This document shows, piece by piece, positions 27,103 to 35,283 of a stretch of DNA of 47,555 nt. The translations under genes were made by a program, and so were the position numbers. Every line of letters starts with the position of its first letter. Within the stretch, counting starts at the first letter, position 1. The DNA lies in NCBI RefSeq assembly GCF_010500845.1, contig NZ_JAAAMI010000014.1, positions 1 through 47,555 of the forward strand. Reading direction: 5' to 3'. The DNA is from Flagellimonas sediminis. Lineage in GTDB: Bacteria > Bacteroidota > Bacteroidia > Flavobacteriales > Flavobacteriaceae. The notes under the pieces are model-generated. The model had not been told where the DNA came from, did no database searches, and saw only the letters and a program-made list of their open reading frames with translations.

Positions 27103-27142
27103 CATCCGCATTTTCAGAATGCACGTTCATAAAAAGAAATTA

Positions 27143-27226
27143 GGAGAGGTGCCGGAGTGGTAACGGAGCAGATTGCTAATCTGTCATCGGGTAACCGATG
27201 CCTGGGTTCGAGTCCCAGTCTCTCCG
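27143..27226 (+). tRNA. tRNA-Ser(GCU)
   Basis: A full cloverleaf can be drawn: acceptor GGAGAGG with TCTCTCC (one G-T pair), anticodon arm AGATT-GCT-AATCT, a class II long variable arm (CATCGGGTAACCGATG) and T-arm CTGGGTTCGAGTCCCAG. The discriminator is G at 27226; CCA is not encoded. The anticodon GCU reads AGC/AGU serine codons. Confidence 0.95.
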
Positions 27227-27244
27227 CTTTTCTATAATATAGTT

Positions 27245-27319
27245 CGGGGTGTAGCGTAGCCCGGTTATCGCGCCTGCTTTGGGAGCAGGAGGCCGCAGGT
27301 TCGAATCCTGCCACCCCGA
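27245..27319 (+). tRNA. tRNA-Pro(UGG)
   Basis: Acceptor CGGGGTG pairs with CACCCCG; anticodon stem CCTGC/GCAGG encloses a TGG anticodon; T-arm GCAGGTTCGAATCCTGC is canonical. Discriminator A at 27319, CCA not encoded. It is 18 bp after tRNA-Ser and thus co-transcribed. Its 3' end is the probable attachment site of the element whose integrase begins 217 bp further on. Confidence 0.95.
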
Positions 27320-27342
27320 CGAACCACTAAATAGGTGGTATT

Positions 27343-27380
27343 AAAGCACTGTTAATCGACTGATTGACAGTGCTTTTTGT
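27343..27380 (+). terminator. Intrinsic terminator after the tRNA pair
   Basis: AAAGCACTGT (27343-27352) and ACAGTGCTTT (27367-27376) form a perfect 10-bp stem with a 14-nt loop, followed by T-rich sequence. It ends the tRNA transcript before the integrase gene. Confidence 0.8.
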
Positions 27381-27429
27381 TTTTTATGCATTCATCTGAT
27401 ATCAAATAAAACCATATAAAAGGTGTAGA

Positions 27430-27448
27430 GTTCGGTGAATGGTTCGGT
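27430..27448 (+). repeat. Tandem GTTCGGT repeats upstream of integrase 2
   Basis: GTTCGGT at 27430-27436 and again at 27442-27448, followed at 27461-27466 by GCATAA. The same pair with GCATAA lies beside integrase 1 (4650-4677). Their position between the tRNA attachment site and the integrase gene suits arm-type binding sites. Confidence 0.45.
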
Positions 27449-27536
27449 ACGTTTCTTGTGCATAATTTAGCTTCAGTTTGACGCTGTTTATGGGTGTTTT
27501 ACAAACCAGTTTTGTCAAACCCAAAAATTATGTATT

Positions 27537-28763
27537 ATGCGCAATTCCAACACTTTAAAGGTTCTAATCTTCACTAGGGACATTTCCAACAACCCTGAAA
27601 AATTGACCATTTATGCCCGTATCACCGTCAATGGAAAACGTGCCGAGATAAGTTTGAAACGTTATGTTTCGGTGAATGAATGGGATGAAAATAAGGGAAG
27701 ACTCCATGGACTTACCCACAAGGCCCGTTTATTGAACAGCTATCTTGATGAGGTGTATGGAGAGATCATGGATACCCATAAACAGTTGTTGCGTGAGGAC
27801 AAGATTATAACCTCACAGGCCATCAAGGCCCGTTATCTGGGACAGGATGAAGAGCACAAGACCCTTATGGAGCTTATCAAGTATCATTACGAATCACAAA
27901 AGAGTAAACTTCGCCCGGGAACCATGAAGAACTATTATGGTACAGAAAAATATCTCAAAAGGTTTTTGGAGCATACCCGTAGACTTCAAGACATCAACTT
28001 AAAGCGATTGAACTATAAGTTCATTACTGATTTTGAGAACTATTTGATAAATGGGCCTGATCTGCAAAAGGGAAAGAAGTGTACCAATAATGGGGCCATG
28101 AAACATTTGGAGCGGTTAAGGAAAATGGTAAACCTTGCCGTGAGGTTGGAATGGTTGGACAAAGACCCGTTTGTAAACTATAAAAAACATTATAAGAAGA
28201 GTGAACGCTCTTTTTTGACCGAAAGGGAACTCAGGCTCATTGAGGAAACAACATTTTCAGGAAGTGGGTATGAGAGGGTCAAGGACACTTTTCTTTTTTC
28301 ATGTTATACAGGATTGGCCTATGGAGATGTAAAAGCACTGGATATTGATCATATGCGGTTCGGTATAGATGGGAACCTTTGGATCCATACGAAAAGGGAA
28401 AAAACTGATGAAGCGGTCAAGGTTCCCTTGCTTCCCAAAGCAAAACAAATCTTGGATAAATATAAAAACTGCAATGAAAGATTGGTGCACGGAAAGTTGT
28501 TACCTGTATTAAGCAATCAAAAGACCAACAGTTATTTAAAGGAGATTACAAAGGCTTGTGGAATCTATAAGAATATTTCTTTCCATACTGCCAGGCACAC
28601 TTTTGCCACAACGGTAACACTCTCCAATGGTGTTCCAATTGAAACCGTTTCCAAAATGCTAGGTCATACCAAATTGACCACTACCCAAATTTATGCAAGG
28701 GTTTTGGAAAGAAAAGTTGGTGATGATATGCGAATGTTAATGGAAAGGATGGAAGGTAAATAA
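27537..28763 (+). CDS. Tyrosine recombinase (integrase) at tRNA-Pro
   Basis: 408 residues. An arm-binding N-terminus (KLTIYARITVNGKRAEISL, the Bacteroidota DUF-type arm domain) precedes a SAM-like domain (about 110-205) and the catalytic domain: SCYTGLAYGDVKALDI, HTARHTFATTV, MLGHTKLTTTQIYARV with the Tyr nucleophile. The first catalytic arginine is replaced (GLAYGDV instead of GLRYSDV); this is also known in IntDOT-like Bacteroidota integrases, so activity is plausible. It lies 217 bp behind tRNA-Pro and defines the left end of the second accessory element. Its 3' end faces the minus-strand gene array, with 19 bp between the stop codons. Confidence 0.92.
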   Translation: MRNSNTLKVLIFTRDISNNPEKLTIYARITVNGKRAEISLKRYVSVNEWDENKGRLHGLTHKARLLNSYLDEVYGEIMDTHKQLLREDKIITSQAIKARYLGQDEEHKTLMELIKYHYESQKSKLRPGTMKNYYGTEKYLKRFLEHTRRLQDINLKRLNYKFITDFENYLINGPDLQKGKKCTNNGAMKHLERLRKMVNLAVRLEWLDKDPFVNYKKHYKKSERSFLTERELRLIEETTFSGSGYERVKDTFLFSCYTGLAYGDVKALDIDHMRFGIDGNLWIHTKREKTDEAVKVPLLPKAKQILDKYKNCNERLVHGKLLPVLSNQKTNSYLKEITKACGIYKNISFHTARHTFATTVTLSNGVPIETVSKMLGHTKLTTTQIYARVLERKVGDDMRMLMERMEGK

Positions 28764-28766
28764 AGC

Positions 28767-28784
28767 ATCTTTTTTTTGAACTTT
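28767..28784 (-). repeat. Array motif, copy 1 (16/18)
   Basis: ATC followed by eight T and GAACTTT; overlaps the stop codon of the last array gene, next to the integrase. Confidence 0.6.
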
Positions 28785-29349
28785 ATTCTGTTTCGTGTTG
28801 CTCAATGTTTCTCATTGAGATTAGGCCTTTAATTCCGAATGCCATAACAATATGTCCTAAAAGTATAACATATCTACTATCCAACACAAACGACCCTATT
28901 CCTATCATGATTACTCCTAAAATTGTTATTATAGACCATATTGTCCGTTCTCTAATGAACTTTCCAGCATGCATTGCCAATCCAAGGTAAAACAAAGCTG
29001 GTCCTATGGTCATAAATGGAATACTGATCGAAGGATTACTCATTATTTGATTTGTCAAATTTTTCATCCCTTCATAGTCAGTCCCGTAACTCCACCAAAG
29101 AAAATCTATAACTGCCTGCCCCATAAGGGCTATGATTCCTAATGTAGTAATCACTGCGGCTGTACTGTTGAAAATGCCTTTTGAAAAAATATAGTTTAGG
29201 GATAGACTTAAGAGGATACCCAGAAGCAATAACCAATGTGCATAGTCAATCGGTTTTTGGGTTTGGATAAATTGATTTCCCTGAAGAACCATTATTTGGT
29301 TTAGGATTAAAAATACTAATCCGGTTATGGCATAAATCTTCAGTTTCAT
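28783..29349 (-). CDS. Polytopic membrane protein of unknown function
   Basis: 188 residues with about six membrane helices: IYAITGLVFLILNQIMVL, HWLLLLGILLSLSLNYIF, AAVITTLGIIALMGQAVI, IPFMTIGPALFYLGLAM, WSIITILGVIMIGIGSF and VILLGHIVMAFGIKGLI. No known motif is seen. It is the last gene of the array, preceded by motif copy 2 and ended by copy 1, which overlaps its stop codon. It probably resides in the inner membrane. Function unknown; not recognised. Confidence 0.65.
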   Translation of the reverse strand: MKLKIYAITGLVFLILNQIMVLQGNQFIQTQKPIDYAHWLLLLGILLSLSLNYIFSKGIFNSTAAVITTLGIIALMGQAVIDFLWWSYGTDYEGMKNLTNQIMSNPSISIPFMTIGPALFYLGLAMHAGKFIRERTIWSIITILGVIMIGIGSFVLDSRYVILLGHIVMAFGIKGLISMRNIEQHETE

Positions 29350-29394
29350 TGAGTTTTACTTTGGAAGTTAAACCTATTTATTGGCTTATTGGAA

Positions 29395-29412
29395 ATCGTT
29401 TATTTGAACTTA
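29395..29412 (-). repeat. Array motif, copy 2 (17/18)
   Basis: ATCGTTTATTTGAACTTA, 16 bp behind the stop of the FabZ-like gene. On the minus strand its AAGTT and AAAC can pair with a following GTTTAACTT (plus 29373-29381), leaving a small bulge. Confidence 0.65.
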
Positions 29413-29427
29413 TTCAATTATCATTCG

Positions 29428-29847
29428 TTAGTTGTTGATTCTTGCACATATCCATGTAGCTTCCAGAATAGATTTATTTTGAACATAAGCAATTCCAGAT
29501 TGCTTAATCAGCCTGTTGCTTATCCTTATGTTTTTGATAACATATTTAACTACCTCATCATATTTTGCGCCATTAAAGAACCTAACATTTTCCATGCTAA
29601 CAAGTCCAAAAAAACCGTCTGCCAAGCCTGCTTTCTTTATTCCCGCACCACCACATTGTGCCATTGACTCAATAATGATCATTCCAGGAACAAAATTGAA
29701 TTCGGGAAAACTTCCAGTCAACATTTGATTATTTTTCTTATCGAATTTTTTTGTGCCCACAACTTCCTTATCATTGGAAACAAGAATATTGTCCACAAAT
29801 AAAAAAGGGGAGCGATGGGGTATCAATTTATGAATGTCTGTTTCCAT
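29428..29847 (-). CDS. FabZ-like hotdog-fold protein with altered catalytic site
   Basis: 139 residues. It opens METDIHKLIPHRSPFLFVDN, as in beta-hydroxyacyl-ACP dehydratases, and has the central-helix segment FVPGMIIIESMAQCGGAG with the conserved Glu. The catalytic His of FabZ, in GHFP, is Ser here: LTGSFPEFN at about residues 44-52. It is therefore either a non-dehydratase hotdog protein (for instance binding acyl-ACP or acyl-CoA) or an inactive relative. Membership of the array and very AT-rich codons suggest transfer. It is preceded by a 130-bp gap and ended by motif copy 2. Confidence 0.75.
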   Translation of the reverse strand: METDIHKLIPHRSPFLFVDNILVSNDKEVVGTKKFDKKNNQMLTGSFPEFNFVPGMIIIESMAQCGGAGIKKAGLADGFFGLVSMENVRFFNGAKYDEVVKYVIKNIRISNRLIKQSGIAYVQNKSILEATWICARINN

Positions 29848-29977
29848 TTTTGAGTTTTAAAGAAGAATTGTACATGAGTTGTAGAAGTTGCTTCCCTAAA
29901 GATATGATTTTTATGAAATTAGGGTGCTCCGATAAGTTTTACAGAAACAAAAAGTTCAATTGAATAGAATCGGTTAA

Positions 29978-30646
29978 TTACTTTAAGCTTATTTGGGACT
30001 TATTTTTCCGCATCATTTTAAAGTTAAGGCCTATTATCCAACCTAGAACTAAAGCAAAGGTCAGTTTCTGCAATAAGGGTAAAAACAGTATGAACTGTTG
30101 GCTGTAATAAATGTAATTGTTCAGTCCCAATAAAGCAATGCAGATAATACCCCCTATTTTATAATTGGTCATATTACTCTGGTATATTTCCCAGATTATC
30201 CCCAAAACAACAAGCACTCCGAAGATACTTGAAAGTGTTGTCATTAAATCATGGAATTCAGTAAACATTAGAAACGCTGATACCATGGATAAAATTCCAA
30301 ATATCAGAATGATAATTTTCCAAATGGGGTTTTTTGTAAAATTTCCAGCAAACTGAATGAAGAATAGCATAAGACTTAAGCAAAGAACGAACATGGCTGC
30401 AATGGCAAAAGGTCTTGCTGGGTTTATCATATTATTCATTGCCCGTTCATTCATTAGGTTGCACCAATAATTGTTGACCCAATCAAACCCAACACTTTCC
30501 AAATTTACCTGTGAACCTCCTGGGTATAAAAAAGATGAATAAACAAATAGACCGATAAAGAGAATTATTCCAATCGTAGGAAGGAACCCAATCAACCTTA
30601 TGTTTCTTTGTTCTTTCATCACTAAATAATAGTAGTCATTCTTCAT
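29978..30646 (-). CDS. Polytopic membrane protein, DUF998-like
   Basis: 222 residues with about six membrane helices (LPTIGIILFIGLFVYSSF, PFAIAAMFVLCLSLMLFF, WKIIILIFGILSMVSAFL and others). After the first helix comes YPGGSQVNLESVGFDWVNNY, then WCNLMNERAMNN, a loop arrangement reminiscent of DUF998 family proteins. It lies 9 bp downstream of the NAD(P)-binding protein gene and may be translated with it. No array motif separates these two genes, so they may have moved as one unit. Function unknown. Confidence 0.6.
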   Translation of the reverse strand: MKNDYYYLVMKEQRNIRLIGFLPTIGIILFIGLFVYSSFLYPGGSQVNLESVGFDWVNNYWCNLMNERAMNNMINPARPFAIAAMFVLCLSLMLFFIQFAGNFTKNPIWKIIILIFGILSMVSAFLMFTEFHDLMTTLSSIFGVLVVLGIIWEIYQSNMTNYKIGGIICIALLGLNNYIYYSQQFILFLPLLQKLTFALVLGWIIGLNFKMMRKNKSQISLK

Positions 30647-30655
30647 TTTAACCAG

Positions 30656-31309
30656 TTATCCCTTCGATATAACAACCTTTTTTTTGATTAACATGTCATT
30701 TTCCATACTCTCCAGAATATATTCCGCAACACTTTGCCTACTTATCAAAAGATTTGGCTTAGGCACATTGTCAAAAGTCTCCAAGATGTTTTCTTCTCTA
30801 TTTGAGTTGTATAGTCCGACTGGACGAACAATTGTCCACTCCAAGTTCGATTCCAATACTATTTTCTCTTGCCTTGCATGATCTTTATATGCAACACCTA
30901 TATTGCTATTATCTATAAACCATTTGAACCATTTGGGAATTTCTTTTTTGGTTTCAGAAACTCCCCAAGCTGAACAAACTGTAATTCGATTGACATTCTG
31001 TTTTATAGCTATTGGGACTAAGGTAGTCATCACATCGGAAAGAAATGTGCTTGGTGTTCTCAAAGGCGACCAAGGAAAATCAGATTTTCTTGAAATATTT
31101 AAAACACTGATAACGCCTTCGCATCCAGATATTGCCTTCATCAAATCAGCTTTATTAGTTGGATTTCCTTCAAAGATTGACAATCCATCATTTCTTTCAA
31201 TCCGTTTTGTTTTACGAGCAAGACAATTTACCTGATAACCTTTATCAAGAGCCCTTTTCAACACCAATTTACCAGTTCTCCCTGTTGCACCAAGTAATAG
31301 GATTTTCAT
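30656..31309 (-). CDS. NAD(P)H-binding atypical SDR protein
   Basis: 217 residues starting MKILLLGATGRTGKLVLKRA, the GxxGxxG dinucleotide motif of the NAD(P)H-binding (NmrA/atypical SDR) family. Further typical parts are CEGVISVLNISR, VNRITVCSAWGVSET and NLEWTIVRPVGLYN. No YxxxK triad is evident in the usual place, as in many atypical SDRs that act as reductases or redox sensors. Its start codon overlaps motif copy 3, so the motif forms its 5' border. Confidence 0.8.
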   Translation of the reverse strand: MKILLLGATGRTGKLVLKRALDKGYQVNCLARKTKRIERNDGLSIFEGNPTNKADLMKAISGCEGVISVLNISRKSDFPWSPLRTPSTFLSDVMTTLVPIAIKQNVNRITVCSAWGVSETKKEIPKWFKWFIDNSNIGVAYKDHARQEKIVLESNLEWTIVRPVGLYNSNREENILETFDNVPKPNLLISRQSVAEYILESMENDMLIKKKVVISKG

Positions 31310-31325
31310 CGTTTATTTGAACTTT
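31308..31325 (-). repeat. Array motif, copy 3 (exact)
   Basis: ATCGTTTATTTGAACTTT. It overlaps the ATG of the NAD(P)-binding gene and lies 17 bp behind the stop of the upstream esterase-like gene. Confidence 0.7.
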
Positions 31326-31342
31326 AAGATATGTTATTTGAT

Positions 31343-32539
31343 TTAATCCCGTAGATTTTCATCCCTGATTTCCATTAATTGATCAAAGTTGGGGTACTTC
31401 CTTTCTTTTGGCGTGTTCACCTCTTTTAAAAGTGATTCCCTAAAATCATTATTATCAAGCTTTTTCAATACTTCATCATTATCAATATATTCCATCTGGA
31501 TTCTATATCGTCTAAAAAATTCTTTCTCATGTTCCTTTGGCACCAAACCTTTATAGTAATCCAACAGTCTGTGGTTTTCTAGGGGTTCATAAAAAACAAA
31601 ACCATCAAAAACATCTTCATATTTTAAGTTGTCGGTGTTACCCTTCCACATATCAAAACCATCATTTCCAAAGACTGTTTCATGCAGATCAAACCCCATA
31701 TTTCGGATGTTCTCTGATTTGAATGATGCATCCCATTTACCATCTTGGATGAGTCCATAGACAAACCCATTCCCATTGGATGTGAAAATTGGCCTGTTGG
31801 TCAAGATACTCGCCAATCGCTCCCCAAAATAATCTTGAAGATACTTACCTGCATTTTTGACGGTTTCTCCATTACTGGTCACCATATTGATTTTAAAAGC
31901 ATGCCTGTAGTTAAGAATGATCAGGGCTTTATTGTTGCCCTTGGAACTGATCCTTTTATAGGTATTGATGATGTTCCGTGCAATCAAACTATCCCGTGGT
32001 TCTAATTCAAATTCTTGTTCCTTGTCATAGTCCTCAACATTGTTCACTTTTTGCCAATCAAATTCAACATCGGATGGGTAGTAGTGAATTTGATTGTCCG
32101 AGAGATTGTTGATGTCATAGATTGTTTTCAAAAGGAAGTGGTAATTGTAACGATCCCAAATGACCCAAAAGGAAGCATCCCGCTGAAACTGACTTAATCT
32201 CTTGTCTACAATCACACTATCCAATCCTTTAGTCTTAAGGAACTGGGTGATTTCAGGTTGTAGATTGATGAGCCCAATCTCTGTAAATAGGTTCTTTATA
32301 TTTTTTTGAAAGCGTTCATCAGATAGGATTTCTTTGACCAATTCATATTGGGTGAATTCACTGTGGTCCCTTTCACATAGAATCACAATGTCATGGTCAT
32401 CAAATTTCTGAAGTATGTAATCCTTTGCAGATGTCTTATCTATATGATTTAAAAAGTTAACATAAGGTTCTATTACTGGGTTTTGAGCAAACCCTTGAAT
32501 TGATATTATAAATGAAACAAGACAAAAGAGGAATCTCAT
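31343..32539 (-). CDS. Secreted erythromycin-esterase-like protein
   Basis: 398 residues with a signal peptide (MRFLFCLVSFIISIQGFAQ). The segment IVILCERDHSEFTQYELV supplies the ExxH...E pattern, and ALIILNYRHAFKINM a second histidine, as in the EreA/EreB-ChaN-like superfamily, where these residues form the metal-free or metal-dependent active site. True Ere enzymes open macrolide lactones; substrate range of exported Bacteroidota members is generally unknown, so a resistance function must not be assumed. One-gene unit between motif copies 3 and 4. Confidence 0.65.
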   Translation of the reverse strand: MRFLFCLVSFIISIQGFAQNPVIEPYVNFLNHIDKTSAKDYILQKFDDHDIVILCERDHSEFTQYELVKEILSDERFQKNIKNLFTEIGLINLQPEITQFLKTKGLDSVIVDKRLSQFQRDASFWVIWDRYNYHFLLKTIYDINNLSDNQIHYYPSDVEFDWQKVNNVEDYDKEQEFELEPRDSLIARNIINTYKRISSKGNNKALIILNYRHAFKINMVTSNGETVKNAGKYLQDYFGERLASILTNRPIFTSNGNGFVYGLIQDGKWDASFKSENIRNMGFDLHETVFGNDGFDMWKGNTDNLKYEDVFDGFVFYEPLENHRLLDYYKGLVPKEHEKEFFRRYRIQMEYIDNDEVLKKLDNNDFRESLLKEVNTPKERKYPNFDQLMEIRDENLRD

Positions 32540-32547
32540 TATATCTA

Positions 32548-32565
32548 ATCGTTTATTTAAACTTT
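32548..32565 (-). repeat. Array motif, copy 4 (17/18)
   Basis: ATCGTTTATTTAAACTTT; the methyltransferase stop codon TAA lies inside it. Confidence 0.65.
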
Positions 32566-33369
32566 TTGACTACTCGGTTTGATTATAGACTTTTTACCTA
32601 CTATGCAGAGATAGTCGCCCTCATCATTTTCATAGGATTCCATGATTTTAAAAACTTCCCCATTATCAATGTCCGCTCTTAATTTTGACAATCCCATTTT
32701 CACTTCCATTTGATTTGCCAATGACGAAAATGAGGAAATTCCATTTCTTATTTGATCATCAAAATAATATTCAGGGTTATGCTTTCCACTGTACAGAAAT
32801 TTATCTTGAAGATTGGGTTGGATAAAATACTTTTCTGTTTCGATGATTTCAATACCACATTTTTTAACGATATTTTCCATCTGCGAAAGACTTGGCATTT
32901 GTGCAATCGCATCATCCAACATTCTTGGAAAATAATGATTAAGCCAATATCCTTTCATTTGTTCTGGTGTTGATGTGAAAATCACGATTCTACCATTGAC
33001 CTTGAGTACCCTACAAATTTCATGAAAGGCCTTATTTAAATCAGTCCAATGGTGAATGGTCAGACATCCAACGATTCCATCAATCGAACTGTTTGCGAGT
33101 TGAATGCTTTCAGCAGTAGCTTTTTTCCAATCAATGTTTTTATTTTTCAATCTTGCCTTTTCAAGCATTGCATGGGAGGGATCGATACCAATGAATTGAT
33201 AGCCTTCTTTTTGGAATTCAATTGTATAATTTCCTGTTCCACACCCAATATCCAAATAATGGCCCTCCAATGTTGGCCGTAAATGTTTTAGAAAAGTTGC
33301 AACTAATAATGGGTCGGCCTTTCTTGTGACATTGTAGTTAACTCCTATTTTATCATATTTGGCCTCCAC
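32557..33369 (-). CDS. Class I SAM-dependent methyltransferase
   Basis: 270 residues beginning at a GTG (33369). Motif I is LDIGCGTGNYTIEF near residue 38, the acidic post-I ligand is in FIGIDPSHAML, and SIDGIVGCLTIHHWTDL forms motif II of the Methyltransf_11 type. The C-terminal region is less conserved, so the substrate is unknown. It starts 14 bp after the serine hydrolase stop, with a weak form of the array motif between them (core TTGAACTTT), and its stop lies inside motif copy 4. Confidence 0.85.
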   Translation of the reverse strand: MEAKYDKIGVNYNVTRKADPLLVATFLKHLRPTLEGHYLDIGCGTGNYTIEFQKEGYQFIGIDPSHAMLEKARLKNKNIDWKKATAESIQLANSSIDGIVGCLTIHHWTDLNKAFHEICRVLKVNGRIVIFTSTPEQMKGYWLNHYFPRMLDDAIAQMPSLSQMENIVKKCGIEIIETEKYFIQPNLQDKFLYSGKHNPEYYFDDQIRNGISSFSSLANQMEVKMGLSKLRADIDNGEVFKIMESYENDEGDYLCIVGKKSIIKPSSQKV

Positions 33370-33383
33370 CCTATATTGAACTT

Positions 33384-34481
33384 TTAGTTTGCCATTATGA
33401 TTTTGAACTTCTCAACAAGGGTCTCGACTTCTTGCCAACTTGAATTATTGGTCAAAATTATAAAACAAGAATCACGAGAAATATCTCTGTATATATAGGT
33501 TCCAAATCCGACCCAACCACCACCATGATAGACAATTTTAATCCTAGGATTTTTATTGTCCAAGAACCATCCAAAACCGTACTCAAACGCTTCCCCGTTG
33601 TTCAACTTGCCAGCTGTAAAAACCCTTTCAAGAGTAGCTGCCGTAACAAGTTCATCCGTATGAAGAATCCTATCCCACCTCAAAAGATCTTCTAATGTAG
33701 AGTACACTCCTCCGTCTCCTTTGGCAAAATTTAGAAAATGAGTATCATTTAATATTCGTTCTCCATTTTCATCTGAAAAACCAAAAACCCGTAACGGCAT
33801 TTTGGGGTCTTGACCGTCAACGAATTTATAGACAGATGTATTGGTCATTCCGGCAGGCTCAAAAATTCTTTCTTTCAAAAATACTTCAAACGGCTTTCCA
33901 GAAACGCGCTCAACTATTGTCGCCAATAAAACATACCCTGTATTACTATATTCCCATTTTTGTCCAGGTTCAAAATGAATTTCAGGCGTTTTCTCAATCA
34001 TCATTTGAACTATATCCTCATTACCGGAAATATACCTAGCGGGGTCATTCTCTTCAAGTTCAGGCTTCCAATGGTTTATCATAAGATCTAAGTAGTCCGG
34101 TAAACCCGAAGTATGCTGCAAAAGGTGTTCTACTGTAATTCCAATATATGGAAGTTCCGGTATAACATCCTGAATGTTTTGGTCATATGAAAGTACTCCA
34201 TCTTCTTCAAGTATGGCAACCGCCATCGCGGTAAATTGTTTGCTGACCGACCCGAGTCTAAAAATAGAACCAATTTTTAAGGAATCGCCATTATTGATAT
34301 TTGCCAATCCAAAAGCTTTTTTTAAGTTGATCTCTCCTTTTTCGAATACGAGTACATTGCCATTAAAGCCACCATTCTCGATTTGGTTAAACAATGCTTC
34401 ATCGTAGCTCAGGTTATTGGTTTTACAAGCCATTAGGCCCATAAAAATAAAGCCTATGGTAATGTGGCATTTCTTCATCAT
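33384..34481 (-). CDS. Serine hydrolase, beta-lactamase/PBP class C fold, lipoprotein
   Basis: 365 residues from the ATG at 34481 (MMKKCHITIGFIFMGLMACK), where GLMACK looks like a lipobox, so a membrane-anchored lipoprotein is likely. The SxxK motif is SVSKQFTAMA near residue 80, the YxN motif is EYSNTGYVLL, and HGGGWVGFG corresponds to the KTG/HxG motif. These fit the Beta-lactamase (PF00144) family of esterases, DD-peptidases and class C enzymes. Hydrolysis of beta-lactams is only one possibility. A TTG 27 bp upstream was discarded because the lipobox fits the ATG. Confidence 0.82.
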   Translation of the reverse strand: MMKKCHITIGFIFMGLMACKTNNLSYDEALFNQIENGGFNGNVLVFEKGEINLKKAFGLANINNGDSLKIGSIFRLGSVSKQFTAMAVAILEEDGVLSYDQNIQDVIPELPYIGITVEHLLQHTSGLPDYLDLMINHWKPELEENDPARYISGNEDIVQMMIEKTPEIHFEPGQKWEYSNTGYVLLATIVERVSGKPFEVFLKERIFEPAGMTNTSVYKFVDGQDPKMPLRVFGFSDENGERILNDTHFLNFAKGDGGVYSTLEDLLRWDRILHTDELVTAATLERVFTAGKLNNGEAFEYGFGWFLDNKNPRIKIVYHGGGWVGFGTYIYRDISRDSCFIILTNNSSWQEVETLVEKFKIIMAN

Positions 34482-34507
34482 ATCTTTTGTTTTATACTTT
34501 GTGAGCA

Positions 34508-34525
34508 ATCGTTTATTTGAACTTT
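34508..34525 (-). repeat. Array motif, copy 5 (exact)
   Basis: ATCGTTTATTTGAACTTT, between the CPBP protease and the serine hydrolase; identical to copy 3 and also followed by AA. Confidence 0.7.
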
Positions 34526-34580
34526 AAAGTCAAGTATCAAAATACAGAGCTTTCAAAAAGTTTAATTTTTAAAATATATT

Positions 34581-35219
34581 TTACCAATTTCCTTTTTCAT
34601 ACAAGTCTAAAAATGAGGCTGCGGACAAGTTGAAAAAGTCGACCAAAAAGTGCGCTAGTACAATCCATCGTAAACTCGACGTTTTTTTAAAAACCAATGC
34701 CCAAACAATCCCCATAATGAAAGTTGATACTATAATGGTCATGCCCTTGTTTAGCTCCGAATTTACCCCAAAAACGGCATGGTTAAGGGCAAATACCAGA
34801 CTTGTAAAAAGAATCGCTGCCCAGTTCGACCATTTTTTGGAATGCTCAAGCAGCAGTCCACGCCAATAATATTCTTCCAACCAAGGATTGATCAAAGCCA
34901 ATAAAATCCAAGGAACCCAAACATTCCAATTCCCCAATGCTTGATAATGCATTAAAAACAAAGGCAGTGGCAAAAAACCAATCAGCAATGCCAAAAGGTT
35001 CCAAAGAAATGGCCCTTTTGGCCTTTGCAGCCATTTTGTTCTTATTTCTCTATCGGAATACCTATAAATGAAGAACAGAAATAAACACCATTCAATCAAT
35101 ATTATTGGTATAAAGGCCCATTTACCAATAATTCCCCCAAATATAAATGCATTACCAAAATTGATTGCAATTATCAAAATAGGGGATGCGAGTACTATTT
35201 GTTTTTTGGTCAGATTCAT
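34581..35219 (-). CDS. CPBP-family intramembrane metalloprotease
   Basis: 212 residues, strongly hydrophobic with about six helices. Motif 1 NPWLEEYYWRGLLLE gives the EExxxR signature near residue 115; FALNHAVFG (motif 2) and VLAHFLVDFF (motif 3) provide the histidines. This is the Abi/CPBP (Rce1-like) family, whose members cleave prenylated or other membrane substrates and are sometimes linked to bacteriocin self-immunity. Single-gene unit between motif copies 6 and 5. Confidence 0.88.
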   Translation of the reverse strand: MNLTKKQIVLASPILIIAINFGNAFIFGGIIGKWAFIPIILIEWCLFLFFIYRYSDREIRTKWLQRPKGPFLWNLLALLIGFLPLPLFLMHYQALGNWNVWVPWILLALINPWLEEYYWRGLLLEHSKKWSNWAAILFTSLVFALNHAVFGVNSELNKGMTIIVSTFIMGIVWALVFKKTSSLRWIVLAHFLVDFFNLSAASFLDLYEKGNW

Positions 35220-35259
35220 TTGAGGTTGGCTATATCTGAATGTTTTCCGTTTAAGGCTT

Positions 35260-35277
35260 ATCTTTTATTTGAACTTT
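35260..35277 (-). repeat. Array motif, copy 6 (17/18)
   Basis: ATCTTTTATTTGAACTTT, 6 bp behind the GNAT stop codon. Confidence 0.65.
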
Positions 35278-35283
35278 ATCAAC

